DNA from: JAATFS01 sp037145635
Lineage (GTDB): Bacteria > Pseudomonadota > Gammaproteobacteria > Xanthomonadales > Xanthomonadaceae
DNA: 64,000 nucleotides
Reading direction: 5' to 3'
Assembly (NCBI GenBank): GCA_037145635.1
Contig: JBBCXB010000001.1
Span: 744,001 to 808,000, forward strand
Below, piece after piece: positions 25,618 to 34,830 of this stretch (positions are counted from its first letter, which is position 1; each line of letters opens with the position of its first letter). A model generated the notes under the pieces. The model did not search any database and was not told where the DNA came from. It worked only from the letters and a program-made list of their open reading frames with translations. The position numbers were made by a program, and so were the translations under genes.

Positions 25618-26526
25618 TCATGCCGCAGGCTGCGCGGCGCCCAGTTGCCCGCGCAGCCAGGCGGCCAGCGGCGCGATCCGGTCATCCGCCTGGCCGGACG
25701 GGGTACACAGCGCCCAGTGGCCGCCGGTCTCGGTGAAGCCCCACGGCGCGAGCAGGCGCCCGCTGGCGAGGTCGTCGGCCACCAGCGGCTGCGGGGCGAT
25801 CGCGACGCCGATGCCGGCCACGGCGGCCTCCAGCAGGTAGTACAGGTGCTCGAACGCGGTGCCGTAGCGCAGCGCCGCCGGCGCCAGCCCGTGGCGCTCG
25901 GCCCAGGTGGGCCAGGCCTGCGGGCGCGAGACCGTATGCAGCAGCGCCTGCTCCAGCAGCGCCGCCGGCGCGGCGCCGGCCAGGACCGGGGCGTCGGCGA
26001 AGCGGGGGCTGAGCACCGGGCCGATCCGCTCCGGCGCCAGCGCATGCACCTCCCAGCCTGCCGGCCAGGGCGCCCGGCCCAGCAGCAGGGCCGCGTCCAG
26101 CCCTTCAGGGTCGGGCATCGGATCGCCCTCGTGGGCGGACAGGTGCAGGGTCAGGCCGGGCAGGTCGCGCTGCAGTGCCTGCAGGCGCGGGATCATCCAG
26201 CGCGCGACCACGCTGCCGGGGCAGCCCAGCACCAGCGCGCTGGGGCGCGGCGGCCGGCGCAGCTCGGCCAGGGTGTCCTGCAACTGCGCGAAGGCCGCGC
26301 TTGCGCTGGCCTGCAGGCGCCGGCCGGCGGCGGTGGGGCGGATGCCGCGGCCGTCGCGCTCGAACAGCGCCAGCGCCAGCGTCTCTTCCAGCAGCCGGAC
26401 CTGGCGGCTGACCGCCCCGTGGGTGACATGCAGCTCGGCCGCCGCGGCCCCGACGCTGCGCAGCCGCGCCGCGGCCTCGAAGGCCCGCAAGGCGTTGAGC
26501 GAGGGCAGGGCGCGAATGCCGGACAT
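25618..26526 (-). CDS. LysR-family transcriptional regulator, possible trpBA regulator
   Basis: This 302-aa regulator has a winged helix-turn-helix at residues about 5-64 (LNALRAFEAAARLRSVGAAAAELHVTHGAVSRQVRLLEETL) and a periplasmic-binding-protein-like sensor domain from about 90. It resembles the GcvA/TrpI subgroup. It is transcribed divergently from trpB with only 96 bases between, exactly the arrangement of trpI-trpBA in Pseudomonas, where TrpI activates trpBA in response to indoleglycerol phosphate. That role is inferred from position. The ATG at 26526 has GAGGAA about 8 bases ahead and is better than a GTG 15 bases upstream. Confidence 0.88.
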   Translation of the reverse strand: MSGIRALPSLNALRAFEAAARLRSVGAAAAELHVTHGAVSRQVRLLEETLALALFERDGRGIRPTAAGRRLQASASAAFAQLQDTLAELRRPPRPSALVLGCPGSVVARWMIPRLQALQRDLPGLTLHLSAHEGDPMPDPEGLDAALLLGRAPWPAGWEVHALAPERIGPVLSPRFADAPVLAGAAPAALLEQALLHTVSRPQAWPTWAERHGLAPAALRYGTAFEHLYYLLEAAVAGIGVAIAPQPLVADDLASGRLLAPWGFTETGGHWALCTPSGQADDRIAPLAAWLRGQLGAAQPAA

Positions 26527-26622
26527 GTGAGTTTTCCTCACCGGAAAGGTCAGACTTTATCGGTTTTTATGCGGGCACGCGTGCGTTAAAGTGCGGGCCT
26601 GTTCCGATCACGACCGCCCGCC
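26527..26622. promoter_or_regulatory. lysR-trpB divergent control region
   Basis: A T-N11-A element with inverted TGAG/CTCA ends lies at 26527-26539, directly before the regulator's start, as expected for LysR autoregulation. An A+T-rich patch at 26550-26570 is followed by TTAAAG at 26586-26591, a possible trpB -10 with the patch over the -35. The region resembles classic LysR-type divergent promoters, but exact sites are inferred. Confidence 0.5.
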
Positions 26623-27840
26623 ATGTCCGCTGCGCCGATTTCCGACTTCCACGCCTACCCCGATGCCGCCGGCCACTTCGGCCGCTTCGGTGGCCGCTTC
26701 GTCGCCGAGACCCTGATCGGCCCGCTGCAGGAACTGGCCGCCGCCTACGACGCCGCGCGCCAGGACCCGGCGTTCCTCGCTGCCTACGACAAGGACCTCA
26801 AGCACTATGTCGGCCGTCCCAGCCCGATCTATCACGCCGAGCGCCTGAGCCGCGAGGTCGGCGGCGCGCAGATCCTGCTCAAGCGCGAAGACCTAAACCA
26901 CACCGGCGCGCACAAGATCAACAACACCATCGGCCAGGCGCTGCTGGCCAGCCGCATGGGCAAGACCCGGATCATCGCCGAGACCGGCGCCGGCCAGCAT
27001 GGCGTGGCCTCGGCCACGGTCGCCGCGCGGCTGGGCCTGGAGTGCGTGGTCTACATGGGCGCCACCGACATCGAGCGCCAGAAGATCAACGTCTACCGGA
27101 TGAAGCTGCTCGGCGCCACCGTGGTGCCGGTGACCTCCGGCTCGGCCACGCTCAAGGACGCGCTGAACGAGGCCATGCGCGACTGGGTCACCCACGTGCA
27201 GGACACCTTCTACATCATCGGCACCGTCGCCGGCCCGGACCCGTACCCGCGCATGGTGCGCGACTTCAACGCCATCGTCGGCCGCGAGGCGCGCGCGCAG
27301 ATGCTGGAGGACTACGGCCGCCTGCCCGACGCGATCAGCGCCTGCGTCGGCGGCGGCAGCAACGCGATCGGCCTGTACCACGCCTTCCTCAACGACCCCG
27401 GCGTGAAGATCTACGGCGCCGAGGCGGCCGGCGACGGCATCGCCACCGGCCGCCACGCCGCCTCGATCGCCGCCGGCCGCCCGGGCGTGCTGCACGGCAA
27501 CCGCACCTACGTGATCTGCGACGACGACGGCCAGATCACCGAGACCCACTCGGTCTCGGCTGGCCTGGACTACCCCGGCGTGGGCCCGGAGCACGCGTTC
27601 CTGTCCGATAGCGGACGCGCCGTCTACCAGGGCATCACCGACGACGAGGCCCTGGCGGCGTTCCACCTGCTGGCGCACACCGAGGGCATCCTCGCCGCGC
27701 TCGAGTCCAGCCATGCGGTGGCGCAATCGATCAAGCTGGCGCGCGACCTGCCCCGGGACGCATTGGTGCTGTGCAACCTGTCCGGGCGCGGCGACAAGGA
27801 CGTGCACACCATCGCTGCGCGCGAAGGCGTGCAGGTGTGA
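26623..27840 (+). CDS. trpB: Tryptophan synthase beta chain
   Basis: This 405-aa PLP enzyme condenses indole with serine to give tryptophan, receiving indole through a tunnel from TrpA. The PLP lysine is K98 in HTGAHKINN; the phosphate-binding loop is CVGGGSNAIG and the catalytic Glu lies in RIIAETGAGQHG. Length matches standard TrpB1. It is 253 bases upstream of trpA, not overlapping as in many genomes. The divergent LysR gene probably controls it. Confidence 0.98.
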   Translation: MSAAPISDFHAYPDAAGHFGRFGGRFVAETLIGPLQELAAAYDAARQDPAFLAAYDKDLKHYVGRPSPIYHAERLSREVGGAQILLKREDLNHTGAHKINNTIGQALLASRMGKTRIIAETGAGQHGVASATVAARLGLECVVYMGATDIERQKINVYRMKLLGATVVPVTSGSATLKDALNEAMRDWVTHVQDTFYIIGTVAGPDPYPRMVRDFNAIVGREARAQMLEDYGRLPDAISACVGGGSNAIGLYHAFLNDPGVKIYGAEAAGDGIATGRHAASIAAGRPGVLHGNRTYVICDDDGQITETHSVSAGLDYPGVGPEHAFLSDSGRAVYQGITDDEALAAFHLLAHTEGILAALESSHAVAQSIKLARDLPRDALVLCNLSGRGDKDVHTIAAREGVQV

Positions 27841-27844
27841 GCGC

Positions 27845-28057
27845 GTGAGCCCACGCCGCGCCGCCGTGATCGCCGCGCTCGATACGTCGGCCGAGGAGGG
27901 CAGGCGGCTGGCGACCTGGCTGCAACGCCGGCGGCCGCGGAGGCGCCATGGCTCGGAGCACACCGGCGCTGACCGCGACGGCGTCGAGGCGCCCGCGGCG
28001 GCGCGGGCCGAGCGGCCGCCGTACGGGCTGGCCATCAGTGGCCGCGCCGGTCGCTGA
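27845..28057 (+). CDS. Possible short ORF between trpB and trpA
   Basis: GTG at 27845, four bases after the trpB stop, opens a 70-codon frame. The predicted peptide is Arg/Ala-rich (WLQRRRPRRRHG) and shows no recognisable domain or membrane segment; no clear ribosome site precedes it beyond the end of trpB. It could be coupled to trpB, but its composition is also what a G+C-rich spacer gives. The rest of the 253-base gap shows no terminator. Confidence 0.2.
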   Translation: MSPRRAAVIAALDTSAEEGRRLATWLQRRRPRRRHGSEHTGADRDGVEAPAAARAERPPYGLAISGRAGR

Positions 28058-28093
28058 GCCGCCGACCGATATTTCTACTTCCTGGAACCTGCC

Positions 28094-28897
28094 ATGCGTC
28101 GAATCGACGAGACCTTCCACCGCCTGCGCGCGAGCTCGCGCAAGGCCCTGATTCCCTTCGTCACCGCCGGCGACCCGTCGCTGGAGGCCACCGTGCCGGT
28201 GATGCACGCGCTGGCCCGTGCCGGTGCCGACATCATCGAGCTCGGGGTGCCGTTCTCCGACCCGATGGCCGACGGCCCCACCATCCAGCGCAGCTCCGAG
28301 CGCGCACTGGCGCGCGGGGCGGGCCTGGGCTACGTGCTCGAAGCGGTGCACGAGTTCCGCCGCGACGACGCGGTCACCCCGGTGGTGCTGATGGGCTACC
28401 TCAACCCGGTGGAGATCCACGGCACCCGGCGCTTCGCCGAGGCCGCGGTCGCCGCGGGCGTGGACGGCCTGCTGCTGGTCGACCTGCCGCCCGAGGAGGC
28501 CGCCGAGACCCGCGAGATCTTCGCCGCCGCCGGGCTGGCGCTGATCATGCTGGCCTCGCCCACCACCGACGCCGGGCGCCTGGCGATGCTGGCCGAGGCG
28601 GCGCAGGGCTACCTGTACTACGTCAGCTTCGCCGGCGTGACCGGCGCCTCGGAGCGGCTGGACACGCGCGCTGCCGGCGACCGCCTGCGCCAGCTGCGCG
28701 CCCATGCCGGCGCGCCGGTGGTGGCCGGCTTCGGCATCAAGGACGCGGCCAGTGCCGCGGCGATGGCGGTGGATGCCGACGGCGTGGTGGTCGGCAGCGC
28801 GCTGGTCGCGGCGCTGGCCGAGGCCGGCGACACCCGCGAGGCCTGCGTCCGCGCGGAGGCCTTCCTGGCGCCGCTGCGGCAGGCGCTCGATGGGTGA
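28094..28897 (+). CDS. trpA: Tryptophan synthase alpha chain
   Basis: This 267-aa TIM-barrel subunit splits indoleglycerol phosphate into indole and glyceraldehyde-3-phosphate. The catalytic Glu and Asp lie in IIELGVPFSDPMADGP (about residues 48-60). LLVDLPPEEA, LASPTTDAGR, GYLYYVSFAGVTGA and the phosphate loop GFGIKDAASA are all as expected. It follows trpB on the same strand and works as an alpha2-beta2 complex with it. Triose phosphate released here returns to glycolysis through TpiA, whose gene is 5 kb downstream. Confidence 0.98.
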   Translation: MRRIDETFHRLRASSRKALIPFVTAGDPSLEATVPVMHALARAGADIIELGVPFSDPMADGPTIQRSSERALARGAGLGYVLEAVHEFRRDDAVTPVVLMGYLNPVEIHGTRRFAEAAVAAGVDGLLLVDLPPEEAAETREIFAAAGLALIMLASPTTDAGRLAMLAEAAQGYLYYVSFAGVTGASERLDTRAAGDRLRQLRAHAGAPVVAGFGIKDAASAAAMAVDADGVVVGSALVAALAEAGDTREACVRAEAFLAPLRQALDG

Positions 28898-29119
28898 GGT
28901 GGGGCCGGGCGGCCGGGATGGGGAATTCGGTGCGAGTCCCTCCATCAGCGGGGTCGAGGGTTGATTCGTGTTGCGGGCCTGGACTGGCGGTTTCGGGGCT
29001 CGGGCGCTTCGCGGCGCCGTCAGCGGTGGCCGGGGCGTGGCGCATGCTGCACTGCGGCGGCCGTTGCGCCCGCGGCGTGGCCCGTACGGGCGCGACTGCC
29101 CCGTGACGGGCGGCTGAGC

Positions 29120-29125
29120 TAGACT
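29120..29125 (+). promoter_or_regulatory. -10 box upstream of accD
   Basis: TAGACT lies 52 bases before the accD start, in a 279-base gap after trpA with no other features. CTGCCC 18 bases upstream is a weak -35. The same hexamer precedes mrp. Confidence 0.4.
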
Positions 29126-29176
29126 GTCGCCCCTCTGCGGCCCCCTGGGCCGCCTTGAATGGATCGTCATACCCGC

Positions 29177-30066
<890 letters not shown>

Positions 30067-30070
<4 letters not shown>

Positions 30071-31413
30071 GCGGCCGCACCTACTTCGGCACCGACGGCA
30101 TCCGCGGCCGCGTCGGGCAGGGCGTGATCTCCGCGGATTTCGTGCTGCGCCTGGGCAACGCGCTGGGCCGGGTGCTGGCCGAGGGGCGCGAGCAGCGCCC
30201 GATGGTGCTGATCGGCAAGGACACCCGCATTTCCGGCTACATGTTCGAGGCGGCGCTGGAGGCCGGCCTGGTCGCCGCCGGCGCCGACGTGCAGCTGATC
30301 GGCCCGATGCCGACCCCGGCGATCGCGTTCCTGACCACCACGCTGCGCGCAGACGCCGGCATCGTCATCAGCGCCTCGCACAACCCGCACTACGACAACG
30401 GCATCAAGTTCTTCTCGGCCGAGGGCGAGAAGCTCGACGACGCCACCGAGGCCGCGATCGAGGCCGCCGTCGACGCGCCGTTCCACACCGTGGATTCGGC
30501 GCGCCTGGGCAAGGCGATCCGCACCCGCGACGCCATCGGCCGCTACATCGAATTCTGCAAGGCCAGCGTGCCGCGTGGCTTCACCCTGCGCGGGCTGAAG
30601 ATGGTGCTGGACTGCGCCCATGGCGCGACCTACCACATCGCGCCGATGCTGTTCCGCGAACTGGGCGCCGAGGTCACCGTCATCGGCGCGGCGCCGGACG
30701 GCCTCAACATCAACGACGGCGTCGGTTCCACCCATATCGACAACCTCGCCGCCAAGGTGCGCGAGTGCGGCGCGCAGCTGGGCATCGCCTTCGACGGCGA
30801 CGGTGACCGCGTGCTGATGGCCGACGACCAGGGCAATGCGGTCGATGGCGACGACCTGCTGTACGTGCTGGCCCGCTCCTGGCAGGCCAGCGGCCGCCTG
30901 AAGGGCACCGTGGTCGGCACCCTGATGACCAACTACGGCCTGGAACAGGCCCTGGCCGCGCTGGGGATCCCGTTCCAGCGCGCCAAGGTCGGCGACCGCT
31001 ACGTGCACCAGGCGCTGGTGGAAGGTGGCGGCACCCTGGGCGGCGAGGCCTCCGGCCACCTGCTGTGCCTGGACCGCGCCAGCACCGGCGACGGCATCGT
31101 CAGCGCGCTGCAGGTGCTGGAGGCGCTCGCGCGCGACCGCGTCGGCCTGCGCCAGGCGCTGGCCGGCCTGGCCAAGGTGCCGCAGAAGACCGTCAACGTG
31201 CGCCTGGAGACCGGCGCGCGCGCGGCGGTCGAGGCCGCCAGTGTGCAGCAGGCGCTGCAGCGGGCGCAGGCCGCGGTGCAGGGCCGGGGGCGTGCGTTCC
31301 TGCGGCCGTCCGGTACCGAGCCGGTGGTGCGCGTCACCGTCGAGGCCGACGACGCGGCGCTGGTCCAGCACACGCTGGACGCGCTGGCCGGGGCGGTGCG
31401 TGACGCGGCGTGA
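30067..31413 (+). CDS. glmM: Phosphoglucosamine mutase
   Basis: This 448-aa enzyme converts glucosamine-6-phosphate to glucosamine-1-phosphate on the way to UDP-GlcNAc for peptidoglycan and lipopolysaccharide. The phosphoserine is S104 in ISASHNPHYDNGIKFF, the Mg-binding loop is FDGDGDR (about 243-249), the sugar loop is GGEASGH and the phosphate loop is RPSGTEPVVRV. N-terminal YFGTDGIRGRVG is standard. The ATG overlaps the accD stop (ATGA), coupling fatty acid and cell-wall precursor genes. Confidence 0.97.
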
Positions 31414-31489
31414 GTCGCTGCTGATCGCGATCGGCGTCGGCCTGGCCAAGGCCGTCACCTTCTATTTGCTTTACCGCCTGCTGCGCTGA
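31400..31489 (+). CDS. Putative 29-aa single-helix membrane peptide
   Basis: GTG at 31400, 14 bases inside the 3' end of glmM, opens a 29-aa frame. It starts with three charged residues (TRRES), has a hydrophobic stretch of about 18 residues (LLIAIGVGLAKAVTFYLLY) and ends RLLR. Such a basic-hydrophobic-basic pattern is typical of small inner-membrane proteins and unusual by chance in this G+C-rich DNA; the stretch also uses TTG and CTT codons rare here. No family is known to me. Confidence 0.35.
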   Translation: MTRRESLLIAIGVGLAKAVTFYLLYRLLR

Positions 31490-31526
31490 GCGGCAGCGGT
31501 TCTTCCATCATCGGGCAGATCCTGAA

Positions 31527-32462
31527 ATGAGCCGAATTCCCACCCTGGACATCACCCGCTTCGACAGCGACCGCGACGCGTTCGTCGCCGAGCTGGGCGC
31601 CGCCTACCGCGAGTGGGGCTTCGCCGGCATCCGCAACCACGGCATCGCGCAGGCCGACATCGATGCCGCCTACGCCGTGTTCAAGGCGTTCTTCGCGCTG
31701 CCGGACGAGGTCAAGCGCCAGTACCACGTGCCCGGCAGCGGCGGCGCGCGCGGCTACACCGCCTTCGGCGTGGAGACCGCCAAGGACTCCAAGCACTTCG
31801 ACCTGAAGGAGTTCTGGCACATCGGCCGCGAGATTCCCGACGACTCGCGCTACCGCGAGCTGATGGCGCCGAACCTGTGGCCGGCGGAGGTGCCGGGCTT
31901 CCGCGAGCGCGGCTACCGCCTGTACCAGGAACTGGACCGGCTGGGCTCGCGCGTGCTGTCGGCGCTGGCGCTGCACATCGGCCTGCCGCAGGACTATTTC
32001 GCCGACAAGACCGACAGCGGCAACTCGATCCTGCGCCCGATCCACTACCCGCCGATCACCGCCGACGACATCCCCAACGTGCGCGCCGGGGCCCACGGCG
32101 ACATCAACCTGATCACGCTGCTGGTCGGCGCCAGCGCCGCGGGGCTGGAGGTGCGCTCGCACGAGGGCGAGTGGGTGCCGTTCACCGCCGACGCCGACAC
32201 CATCGTGGTCAACATCGGCGACATGCTGCAGCGCCTGACCAACCACGTGTACCCGTCCACGATCCACCGCGTGGTCAATCCTCCGGGCGAGCAGGCGCGC
32301 CAGCCGCGCTACTCGGTGCCGTTCTTCCTGCACCCGAACCCGGACTTCCTGATCGACGTGCTGCCGTCGTGCGTGACCGCCGACAACCCCAGCCGCTACC
32401 CGGAGCCGATCACCGCGCACGGCTTCCTCGAGGAGCGCCTGCGCGAGATCAAGCTCAAGTAG
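31527..32462 (+). CDS. Isopenicillin N synthase-like Fe(II) oxygenase
   Basis: This 311-aa protein is a member of the 2-oxoglutarate/Fe(II) dioxygenase superfamily, isopenicillin N synthase group. The iron ligands are H190 and D192 (AHGDINL) and H247 (STIHRVVNP). The RYSVPFF motif (about 257) supplies the Arg/Ser pair that binds 2-oxoglutarate. The N-terminal DIOX_N-like domain (TLDITRFDSDRDAFVAELGAAYREWGFAGIRNHGI) is typical. Bacterial homologues oxidise small molecules of mostly unknown identity; no biosynthetic cluster lies nearby. It converges with a short-chain dehydrogenase, their ends overlapping by 8 bases. Confidence 0.9.
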   Translation: MSRIPTLDITRFDSDRDAFVAELGAAYREWGFAGIRNHGIAQADIDAAYAVFKAFFALPDEVKRQYHVPGSGGARGYTAFGVETAKDSKHFDLKEFWHIGREIPDDSRYRELMAPNLWPAEVPGFRERGYRLYQELDRLGSRVLSALALHIGLPQDYFADKTDSGNSILRPIHYPPITADDIPNVRAGAHGDINLITLLVGASAAGLEVRSHEGEWVPFTADADTIVVNIGDMLQRLTNHVYPSTIHRVVNPPGEQARQPRYSVPFFLHPNPDFLIDVLPSCVTADNPSRYPEPITAHGFLEERLREIKLK

Positions 32463-33267
32463 GCGTCTCGTCCAGCGGGCGCAGGCGATGGCTGTTGCGG
32501 GCCATCAGGCGCCGCAGCAGGCGGTCGGGCAGGATCGCCGCCAGCGCCTGCAGCGCCCGGTAGAACGCGCCGGGCACCACCCGCACCTTGCCGCGCTCGT
32601 TGCCCTCGATGCCGGCCCGGGCCACCGCGTCGGCGCGCAGCCAGGCCCAGCCCGGCAGCTTGGCCATCGCCGCGCGGGTCCCGGTCACGTCGTGGAACTC
32701 GGATCCGGTGAAGCCTGGGCAGAGCGCGGTCACCTTCACCCCGCAGTCGGCGTTCTCCGCCGCCAGCGATTCGCTGAACGGCAGCATGAAGCACTTGGCC
32801 GGCGCATACAGCGTCTGGCCGTCGGCGCCCGGCACCAGGGCCGCGAACGAGGCGACGTTGAGGATCCGCCCCTGGCCGCTGGCGCGGATCGCCGGCAGCA
32901 GCCGCCAGGTCAGCTCGCACACCGCCCCCACCATCACCTGCAGGAAGCGCGCATGCGCCTGCCAGTCCTGGCGGTGGTAGCGGCCGGGCAGGCCGTAGCC
33001 GGCGTTGTTGACCAGGATCCGGATCGTCACGCCGCGGCGCTCGAGCTCCTGCACCAGCGCGGCCGGCGCGCCGGGGTCGGCCAGGTCCAGCGCGATGGTC
33101 TCCACCGCCACGCGCGGGCGCAGCTCCTCGGCCAGGGCGTCCAGCCGCTCGCCGCGGCGGGCGGTCAGCACCAGCGGCACGCCGCGGGCCGCGTAAGCGC
33201 GGGCCAGTTCGCGGCCGATGCCGCTGGAGGCGCCGGTGATCAGGGCGTGGCCGGGAGGCGAGGGCAT
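32455..33267 (-). CDS. Short-chain dehydrogenase/reductase
   Basis: This is a 270-aa classical SDR. The cofactor motif TGASSGIG is at residues 11-18, the NNAG motif is in RILVNNAGYG, the catalytic Ser is in NVASFAA (about 141), and Y154-K158 form YAPAK. The basic residues after the first beta strand (ARRGERL) suggest NADPH. The C-terminal part (GFTGSEFHD, IEGNERGKVRVVPGAFYRALQALAAILPDRLLRRLM) matches SDR proteins of the DltE/YqjQ-like kind, often acting on lipid or fatty substrates. Substrate unknown. It is divergent from tpiA and overlaps the oxygenase gene tail to tail. Confidence 0.9.
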   Translation of the reverse strand: MPSPPGHALITGASSGIGRELARAYAARGVPLVLTARRGERLDALAEELRPRVAVETIALDLADPGAPAALVQELERRGVTIRILVNNAGYGLPGRYHRQDWQAHARFLQVMVGAVCELTWRLLPAIRASGQGRILNVASFAALVPGADGQTLYAPAKCFMLPFSESLAAENADCGVKVTALCPGFTGSEFHDVTGTRAAMAKLPGWAWLRADAVARAGIEGNERGKVRVVPGAFYRALQALAAILPDRLLRRLMARNSHRLRPLDETPT

Positions 33268-33375
33268 GGGAAGGGCCTTGCGGGGAGGGCGATGTCCGCC
33301 ACGGGACAGGGATTGTCTCGTCGATGATAGGGCTTGGGCTATCCTTCGGCTTCTTTTGACAGGAGTTCCGCGCCC

Positions 33376-34131
33376 ATGCGTCGAAACATCGTTGCCGGAA
33401 ACTGGAAACTGCACGGCAGCCGCCATTTCGCCAGCACGCTGGTCGGCCGCCTGGCGGCGGCGCTGCCGTTGCCCGGGGTGGAGGTGGTGGTGCTGCCGCC
33501 GCTGCCCTACCTGAGCGACCTGATCGCGGACCATGAACACGCCGCGCTCAGCTTCGGCGCGCAGGACGTCAGCAGCAACCAGGAGGGCGCGTACACCGGC
33601 GAGGTCTCGGCGCGGATGCTGGTCGACGTCGGCGCCACCTACGGCCTGGTGGGGCATTCCGAGCGGCGCCAGTACCACGAGGAGACCAGCGAGCACGTGG
33701 CGCGCAAGTTCCTGGCCGCGGTCAACGCCGGATTGCGGCCGATCCTGTGCGTGGGCGAGTCGCTGGCGCAGCGCGAGGCCGGGCAGACCGAGACGGTCAT
33801 CGCCGGCCAGCTGGAGCCGGTGCTCAGGCTGGTCAGCGCGGCCGCGTTCGAGGACGCGGTGATAGCCTACGAGCCGGTCTGGGCGATCGGCACCGGGCGC
33901 ACCGCCAGCCCTGAGCAGGCCCAGCAGGTGCACGCCTTCATCCGTGGCGTGGTGGCCGCGCACGATGCTAGAATCGCCGATTCGCTGCCCATCCTGTACG
34001 GGGGCAGCGTCAAGCCCGATAACGCCGCGGACCTGTTCTCGCAGCCCGATGTCGACGGCGGGCTGGTGGGCGGCGCGTCGCTGGTCGCCGACGATTTCCT
34101 GGCCATCGCGTCCGCGGCGGCCGGCTATTAA
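33376..34131 (+). CDS. tpiA: Triosephosphate isomerase
   Basis: This 251-aa TIM barrel interconverts dihydroxyacetone phosphate and glyceraldehyde-3-phosphate. The catalytic residues are K11 (GNWKLHG), H94 (GHSERR) and E166 (AYEPVWAIGTG); the phosphate loops GGSVKPDN and GGASL are present. AGGAG lies 10 bases before the ATG. It precedes secG by 33 bases, the conserved tpiA-secG pair of proteobacteria. TATCCT at 33340-33345 is a possible -10. Confidence 0.98.
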   Translation: MRRNIVAGNWKLHGSRHFASTLVGRLAAALPLPGVEVVVLPPLPYLSDLIADHEHAALSFGAQDVSSNQEGAYTGEVSARMLVDVGATYGLVGHSERRQYHEETSEHVARKFLAAVNAGLRPILCVGESLAQREAGQTETVIAGQLEPVLRLVSAAAFEDAVIAYEPVWAIGTGRTASPEQAQQVHAFIRGVVAAHDARIADSLPILYGGSVKPDNAADLFSQPDVDGGLVGGASLVADDFLAIASAAAGY

Positions 34132-34164
34132 TCCTATTAGGTATTATCCGGGGACGGATTCGAA

Positions 34165-34590
34165 ATGCTGATGTTGATCCTCAATGTGGTCTACGTGCTG
34201 GTGGCGATCGCGATGATCGCGCTGATCCTGATGCAGCGCGGCGCCGGCGCCGCGGCGGGCTCCGGCTTCGGTGCCGGTGCCTCGGGCACCGTGTTCGGCT
34301 CGCGCGGCGCCTCGAACTTCCTGTCCAAGTCGACCAAGTGGCTGGCGGTGGTGTTCTTCGGCATCAGCCTGTTCATGGCGTGGTACGCCACCCATGGCGC
34401 GCGTCCCGCCGAGGCCAACCTCGGCGTGATGTCGCAGCCGGCGGGTGCCGCCGTGCCGGCCGCCCCGGCCGGCGAAATGAGCCAGCCGCTGCCGCAGGCG
34501 CCGTCCAGCGGCACCGTGCCGTCCGCACCGGTCCAGCAGGTCCCGGCGGCAGGCGAAGAAAAAGCTTCAGATACCTCACAAAAACACTGA
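34165..34590 (+). CDS. secG: Preprotein translocase subunit SecG
   Basis: This 141-aa auxiliary subunit of the SecYEG channel helps SecA-driven protein export. It has two transmembrane helices (residues about 1-21 and 51-72) flanking the family's Gly-rich cytoplasmic loop (MQRGAGAAAGSGFGAGASGTVFGSRG). The C-terminal 60 residues are an Ala/Pro/Gln-rich tail, longer than in E. coli (110 aa) but usual in Xanthomonads. It lies between tpiA and tRNA-Leu. Confidence 0.95.
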   Translation: MLMLILNVVYVLVAIAMIALILMQRGAGAAAGSGFGAGASGTVFGSRGASNFLSKSTKWLAVVFFGISLFMAWYATHGARPAEANLGVMSQPAGAAVPAAPAGEMSQPLPQAPSSGTVPSAPVQQVPAAGEEKASDTSQKH

Positions 34591-34601
34591 AGCCGGTTAC
34601 A

Positions 34602-34639
34602 ATACGCTGCGCACTGGCGATGCCGGATGCGCAACGTAT
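34602..34639 (+). other. Hairpin immediately upstream of tRNA-Leu
   Basis: Bases 34602-34613 pair with 34628-34639 with a single C/A mismatch. The stem continues as CTGGC/GCCGG (34614-34618 with 34622-34626, one U-G pair and one bulged A) closed by a 3-base loop. The stem's last base is next to the first base of the mature tRNA (34640). It could be a 5' leader structure at the RNase P site or a secG 3' end. Confidence 0.7.
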
Positions 34640-34724
34640 GCCCAGGTGGCGGAATTGGTAGACGCACTACCTTGAGGTGGTAGCGACTTAGGTCGTAGGG
34701 GTTCGAGTCCCCTCTTGGGCACCA
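34640..34724 (+). tRNA. tRNA-Leu (anticodon GAG)
   Basis: This 85-base type II tRNA has an encoded CCA. The acceptor stem is GCCCAGG/CTTGGGC, allowing one G-U pair; the D arm contains GGTAGACGC, the anticodon stem is CTACC/GGTAG with loop TTGAGGT, giving anticodon GAG that reads CUC/CUU leucine codons; a long variable arm follows and the T arm is GGGGTTCGAGTCCCC. Its place between secG and nuoA is conserved in Xanthomonads. Confidence 0.98.
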
Positions 34725-34830
34725 TGGTTTGGCTGCGAGTCCTGCGTGTTGCGGCAATGGCCGGCGCAGGCATCGCCTTTACCCCATGCCTGCACGCGGC
34801 GCGTGCGGGCAGAGGCAAGAGAGAATCGCT
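34725..34830 (+). promoter_or_regulatory. nuo operon leader with two competing hairpins
   Basis: GCAGGCAT (34766-34773) pairs with ATGCCTGC (34786-34793), and GCACGC (34792-34797) pairs with GCGTGC (34801-34806). The two stems share bases 34792-34793 and so compete in part. No U-run follows. The nuo transcript either starts here or reads through from tRNA-Leu; I see no strong promoter. Confidence 0.4.

Noticed and set aside
34602..34639. Intrinsic terminator of secG
   Set aside because: The hairpin has no U-run and runs straight into the tRNA; described instead as a leader structure.
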